From Syntrophomonadaceae bacterium (GTDB lineage: Bacteria > Bacillota > Syntrophomonadia > Syntrophomonadales > DTU052): a DNA stretch of 64,000 nucleotides. Of the stretch, positions 60,598 to 64,000 are shown in pieces (the first letter of the stretch is position 1; each line of letters opens with the position of its first letter). The notes under the pieces were generated by a model, which saw only the letters and a program-made list of their open reading frames with translations, did not search any database and was not told the DNA's origin. The stretch is from NCBI GenBank assembly GCA_012729505.1, contig JAAYDA010000037.1, positions 1 through 64,000 on the forward strand, in the 5' to 3' direction. The translations under genes were made by a program, and so were the position numbers.

Positions 60598-60934
60598 AAG
60601 CAGACCTCCCATTAATAAATCTCCTAATTATTATAACGTAATATCCGTCAATATAAAACTTACATTTCTTAGTGTTATCCCGACCCCCCCTGTAACACTG
60701 GAAACTTTAGAAAAAAACGTGTATTTTAGTATTAATAATTTATGATTATTATTCGATGTTTTATCCGATGACTAATCTGCCCTAAGACCCCCGCCTCTAT
60801 AGGCGGCGGGTGCCCAAGGGCAGTTAAGTCCCTGGATCTGTGCGACTAAGATTCAGATGGAGTCAAAACTCCACCTGAATCAAGTCTTACTTTATTATGC
60901 ACATTGTTAAAGAAATGTTGGGGAGGGTTCTGGA
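60598..60934. other. Divergent promoter region containing repeat copy 4
   Basis: 337 bp between two divergent surface-protein genes. More than a third is repeat copy 4; the remainder is AT-rich with a run of C at 60681-60689. No clear promoter boxes picked. Confidence 0.4.
60760..60896 (+). repeat. Two-hairpin interspersed element, copy 4 (closest to consensus)
   Basis: 137 bp, intact hairpins A and B and both GACTAA motifs (60770-60775, 60844-60849). Unlike the other copies it lies upstream of a gene, in a divergent intergenic region. Confidence 0.87.
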
Positions 60935-62296
60935 ATGTTGTCAAGCAGAGTATTTCGCATAATCGCCTTAATGACGGTATTTCTTTTATGTATGGCTAAT
61001 CAGGCTCAGGCCAGTCAAGGGGTCAGTCTTTTTATTGACGGACAGGAAGTATTAAGTGATATTAAGCCGGACCCAATTATTATCGAAGGCAGAACCATGG
61101 TGCCGATTCGGGTCATCAGTGAGGAATTGGGGATGCAGGTGGAATGGATAAACGAAAAGCAGTTAGTATTAATATATTCGGAGGATAATCCTGACATTAT
61201 TATTCCCCCGGTCAACCATGTGGACAGAAGTTTTCCATACATATTTATTGATAATGTGCAGCTGATTAGTGATGTTAATCCGGTGATTATTGAGGGCAGA
61301 ACAATGGTGCCTATTCGCGCTGTTGGTGAAGGCCTGGGCATGGAGGTTGATTGGGATCCGGCTACATATCAGGTGCATCTGAGCAAGCCGGCTCTTCCGG
61401 TAGAAGAGCCGGTTGCCGAGGAACCGCCTCTCCCTCAGATTCCGGAGCCAGGAGCTATCGAATCCCCTGATCCTGGTGTTCAGTATTTGGGAATATCCAT
61501 AATGGGCGAATCCAAAGCTAATGCCGGTGAAATCAGCCGGGTGGCGTTTGATGCAGTCGCTTCTATAATCTATCCACGGATCACTTCGGCAGAGGCTGAG
61601 GGCTACATTGCCAGGGCCAAGCAGGAGGCAGAGGGCCGGAATGGGGTTGCCAGCGAAGATATCTGTCTTTTAACTGCAGAGCTTTCCGGGGCCAAGCAAG
61701 GAAGTGCCGACTATTCATTGGCTCGCCGGGATGAGGTGCTGAGTCATATAGCCAATACTTATTATAAATTGGCTGAAATCTATTTACAGCAGGGACAAAT
61801 ATATGGAATCAGGGGAGATATTGCTTTTTTCCAGGCCGCCCATGAGACGGGCTGGTGGAGATTCGGAGGATTGGTAACTCCGGATCAAAACAATTACTGT
61901 GGATTAAGTGCTACCGGACAGGCTGCATCTGCAGAGGAGTCTTTACGAGGCGCTGACCCGGCTCGGGTCTGGTTTGTGGAAGGGAAACACGGAGCGTTTT
62001 TTGATTGCCCGGAAGCCGGTGTGGAGGCTCAGCTTCAGCATTTATATGCCTATGCTACCGTTAACTCTTTGCCTGCCGGAGCAGAGCTGTTAAGCCCCCG
62101 GTTTCAGCTGATCAGAAAAGGGATTGCTCCCAACTGGGAGGATCTGGGGGGCAAGTGGGCTGTGCCGGGATATCCCCGGGGTGCTCCCGCTTTCTATGAG
62201 TCGATGCCGGATCCCTTTGCAGCCGCCTTTGCTGATGGCAAAACTTATGGGCAAACTATACTGAATTACTATTTCAGAACCGGTTATAAATCCTGA
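60935..62296 (+). CDS. Exported stalk-domain protein with glucosaminidase-like C-terminus
   Basis: 453 residues. Signal peptide, then two copper-amine-oxidase-type stalk repeats (each with IIEGRTMVPIR, near residues 48 and 117), a Pro/Glu linker (about 150-185), and a C-terminal domain with AAHETGWWRFGG...NNYCGLSATG, the pattern of the N-acetylglucosaminidase family that cuts peptidoglycan; the Glu of HET is the probable catalytic acid. It presumably acts in the cell wall. ATG with GGGGAGGG upstream. Ends at a GC-rich hairpin. Confidence 0.8.
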   Translation: MLSSRVFRIIALMTVFLLCMANQAQASQGVSLFIDGQEVLSDIKPDPIIIEGRTMVPIRVISEELGMQVEWINEKQLVLIYSEDNPDIIIPPVNHVDRSFPYIFIDNVQLISDVNPVIIEGRTMVPIRAVGEGLGMEVDWDPATYQVHLSKPALPVEEPVAEEPPLPQIPEPGAIESPDPGVQYLGISIMGESKANAGEISRVAFDAVASIIYPRITSAEAEGYIARAKQEAEGRNGVASEDICLLTAELSGAKQGSADYSLARRDEVLSHIANTYYKLAEIYLQQGQIYGIRGDIAFFQAAHETGWWRFGGLVTPDQNNYCGLSATGQAASAEESLRGADPARVWFVEGKHGAFFDCPEAGVEAQLQHLYAYATVNSLPAGAELLSPRFQLIRKGIAPNWEDLGGKWAVPGYPRGAPAFYESMPDPFAAAFADGKTYGQTILNYYFRTGYKS

Positions 62297-62306
62297 TTAT
62301 AACAAA

Positions 62307-62350
62307 GACGGGGTGTGTCAGAAGGTCCCGTCCCCGTGTCACACCCCGTC
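62307..62350. terminator. Hairpin between convergent genes
   Basis: GACGGGGTGTG (62307-62317) pairs with CACACCCCGTC (62340-62350). It serves the glucosaminidase-like gene and the enoyl-CoA hydratase gene; no long T-run. Confidence 0.65.
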
Positions 62351-62360
62351 CATTAAAGAA

Positions 62361-63143
62361 TTAGCGGCCTTTAAACTCGGGTTTCCGCTTTTCAAAGAAA
62401 GCACTGACCGCTTCCTTCATGTCATCAGTGCCACAGCAATAGACTGATTGGGCGCCTTCGAAAAGCAGACCGGCTCTGCGGCTGCTTTCTGCCGCCAGAT
62501 TGATGCCTTTCTTGCCCATATAAACCGCTACCGGAGGCATACCGGCAATCTTGTGAGCCATCTTCAGGGCCCGTTCCATAAGCTTCTCGGTTTCCACTAC
62601 AACTTCCACCAAGCCGATAGCTTTGGCTTCCTCGGCGTCAATTTCTTCACAGGCCAGGATCAGGCGTTTGGCTTGTCCGGGGCCTACCAGTTTAGGCAGA
62701 CGAGTGGTTCCGCCCATATCCGGAGCCAGGCCGAAGCGAACTTCAGGAATGGCGATACGGGCATTGGCGGCGGCGATCCGAATATCACAGGCTAAAATGA
62801 ATTCGGTTGCTCCGCCGTAGCAGATGCCTTGTACTGCTGCAATAACCGGTACCGGAAAGTCCTCCCACACCGTATATATTGATTGCAGCCAGTTGGCGTT
62901 TTTCATGATATGTTCTGAGCTGCCCTGGCTGAGGTAATTCACGTCCAGTCCGGCGGAAAAATTGTCTCCGGCAGCGTTGATGACAACGGCCCGGATGTCT
63001 CCCATTTCTTCAACGGCCCGGGCCGCATCATGTATTTCCTGCCACACCTCGTGGTTCAGGGTATTAAACTGTTTGGCACGGTTCAGCGTTACTATCGCCA
63101 CATTGTCTTCGCGATTAATGAGGAGATGCTTAAATTCAGCCAT
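62361..63143 (-). CDS. Enoyl-CoA hydratase/isomerase (crotonase) family
   Basis: 260 residues, the standard crotonase length. Oxyanion-hole segments GDNFSAGLDV near residue 63 and GICYGGATEFILACDIRI near 107, with PEVRFGLAPDMGGTTRLP further on. Beta-oxidation hydratase or isomerase on a CoA thioester; the second catalytic Glu of classical crotonase is not securely placed, so the substrate is open. The ATG at 63143 follows GGAGG with 10 nt spacing; in-frame extensions to 63236 lack a site. Confidence 0.88.
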   Translation of the reverse strand: MAEFKHLLINREDNVAIVTLNRAKQFNTLNHEVWQEIHDAARAVEEMGDIRAVVINAAGDNFSAGLDVNYLSQGSSEHIMKNANWLQSIYTVWEDFPVPVIAAVQGICYGGATEFILACDIRIAAANARIAIPEVRFGLAPDMGGTTRLPKLVGPGQAKRLILACEEIDAEEAKAIGLVEVVVETEKLMERALKMAHKIAGMPPVAVYMGKKGINLAAESSRRAGLLFEGAQSVYCCGTDDMKEAVSAFFEKRKPEFKGR

Positions 63144-63369
63144 TATAATCCAACCTCCTGTAATGTTTAATATTTCTGTTATTATTGTACCACTTGGAAT
63201 AAGAAGGGACCAACGATACGGTTTAGGAGATGTCATGGCACTTTCCGTTGCAAGGATTACAGGCGGAAGGAGGATTAGAACATGAAGGCGAAAGAGTCCT
63301 ATATAAAGCTTTATTTGTTTTCAAAAACAGGCTGAAAAAGCCTGGTGATTGTTGGAAGGAGATCGAATA

Positions 63370-64000
63370 GTGAAGGAATTGAGCTTTGTATCAGCAACCA
63401 AGTTAGCCGAGATGATCAGGAATAGAGAAGTGACCCCGGTGGAGGTTGTGGACCATTATTTGGGCCGGATCGATTCCATTAACCCCAGCATAAACGCATT
63501 TTGTACGGTGGTGGCGGAGCAGGCGCGGGAAGAAGCCAAGCGGGCCGAGAAAAAGGTTATTTCAGGGGAAAAGCTGGGCCCTCTCCACGGGGTGCCGGTG
63601 GCGATCAAGGATTTGACTCCGACTCAGGGCATTCTTACCACATTTGGATCATTGTTGTTTAAGGATTTCGTACCCCGGCGCGATGCCATAGTCGTCAGGA
63701 GAATCAAAGAGGCGGGGGCAATCATTTTGGGAAAGACCAATACTCCGGAATTTGGACACAAAGGTACCACCGACAACCTGCTGTTTGGCACCACCAAAAA
63801 CCCCTGGAATCCGGAGATGACCTCAGGCGGTTCCAGCGGAGGATCGGCAGCGGCGGTGGCCGCCGGTTTAGTGCCTCTGGCCGAGGGAAGTGACGGTGGG
63901 GGTTCCATAAGGATTCCAGCCAGCTTCTGCGGAGTTTTTGGGTTCAAACCCAGCTATGGAAGAATTCCTTATGACAGCAATCCTCGTAATATGTTTGCTT
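63370..64000 (+). CDS. Amidase-signature enzyme, 3' end beyond window
   Basis: 210 codons visible. The amidase signature is present: catalytic Lys in HGVPVAIKD (near residue 79), and GGSSGGSAAAVAAGLVPL with EGSDGGGSIRIPASFCG, giving the cis-Ser and nucleophilic Ser. Hydrolyses a carboxamide. It could be a stand-alone amidase or a GatA-like subunit; no gatC-like gene precedes it here. GTG start with AAGGAG 7 nt upstream. Confidence 0.88.
   Translation, partial: MKELSFVSATKLAEMIRNREVTPVEVVDHYLGRIDSINPSINAFCTVVAEQAREEAKRAEKKVISGEKLGPLHGVPVAIKDLTPTQGILTTFGSLLFKDFVPRRDAIVVRRIKEAGAIILGKTNTPEFGHKGTTDNLLFGTTKNPWNPEMTSGGSSGGSAAAVAAGLVPLAEGSDGGGSIRIPASFCGVFGFKPSYGRIPYDSNPRNMFA

Noticed and set aside
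33354-60896. The dispersed two-hairpin repeats as a CRISPR array or tRNA-like genes
   Set aside because: Copies are kilobases apart with no spacer pattern, and no cloverleaf or CCA-type features are present.

Overview
The window reads as chromosome of a strictly anaerobic Gram-positive bacterium of the class Clostridia, most like Peptococcaceae/Syntrophomonadaceae-type anaerobes. This is inferred from strong AGGAGG-type ribosome binding sites, TTG and GTG starts, lipoprotein signals, a Ni-carbon monoxide dehydrogenase cluster, a four-subunit 2-oxoacid:ferredoxin oxidoreductase, a selenocysteine formate dehydrogenase, ferrous iron uptake, copper-amine-oxidase-type stalk domains and PerR-controlled catalase. 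No tRNA, rRNA, CRISPR array, prophage or complete insertion sequence was seen. The species cannot be named from the sequence alone.

Layout. 0-5.1 kb: acyl-CoA ligase (minus strand, cut by the left edge), aldehyde dehydrogenase and iron alcohol dehydrogenase. 5.1-8.2 kb: ABC-F ribosome-protection protein behind an attenuator-like leader, and an AIM24-like protein. 8.4-15.4 kb: CO dehydrogenase region (4Fe-4S protein, HypA, HypB, a 51-residue ORF, CooC, CooF, CooS, FAD/NAD oxidoreductase), closed by a 149-bp MITE-like element. 15.6-22 kb: a sigma-54 activator and two acyl-CoA ligases, plus the C-terminal relic of another. 22-27.6 kb: selenocysteine peroxiredoxin, cysteine synthase, Fur-type box with FeoB-associated protein/FeoA/FeoB, VTT-domain membrane protein. 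28-36.3 kb: TAT-exported selenoprotein formate dehydrogenase with FeS and cytochrome b subunits, FdhE, MoeA, OFA-type transporter. 36.7-40.7 kb: GIY-YIG protein, catalase and PerR, SigV/RsiV-like pair. 40.9-44.5 kb: 2-oxoacid:ferredoxin oxidoreductase (gamma-delta-alpha-beta) and a MaoC hydratase. 44.7-64 kb: cell-surface proteins, transporters (DMT, nitrate/sulfonate/taurine-type ABC, polar amino acid ABC), SDR, MscS channel, FRG protein, FMN reductase, REC-GGDEF protein, enoyl-CoA hydratase and an amidase cut by the right edge.

How the genes fit together. Three acyl-CoA ligase loci have near-consensus sigma-54 promoters (TGGCAC/T-N5-TTGCA). Each has, 75-110 bp upstream, the same dyad TGTCC-N7-GGAC. 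The only sigma-54 activator gene in the window lies beside one of these sites, so a compact regulon for alcohol, aldehyde and acid activation to acyl-CoA is a reasonable inference. CO dehydrogenase, formate dehydrogenase and the 2-oxoacid oxidoreductase all handle low-potential electrons. FdhE and MoeA lie next to the formate dehydrogenase that needs them.

Most unusual items: (1) a ~137-bp two-hairpin interspersed element, five copies between 33 and 61 kb, one with a clean internal deletion between GACTAA repeats; (2) the dyad defining a sigma-54 regulon; (3) a selenocysteine peroxiredoxin lacking the usual resolving cysteine; (4) an attenuator with tiny leader ORFs before the ABC-F gene; (5) a ~390-bp imperfectly palindromic insert between 20-bp direct repeats; (6) nickel-insertase homologues placed in the CO dehydrogenase cluster rather than beside a hydrogenase.
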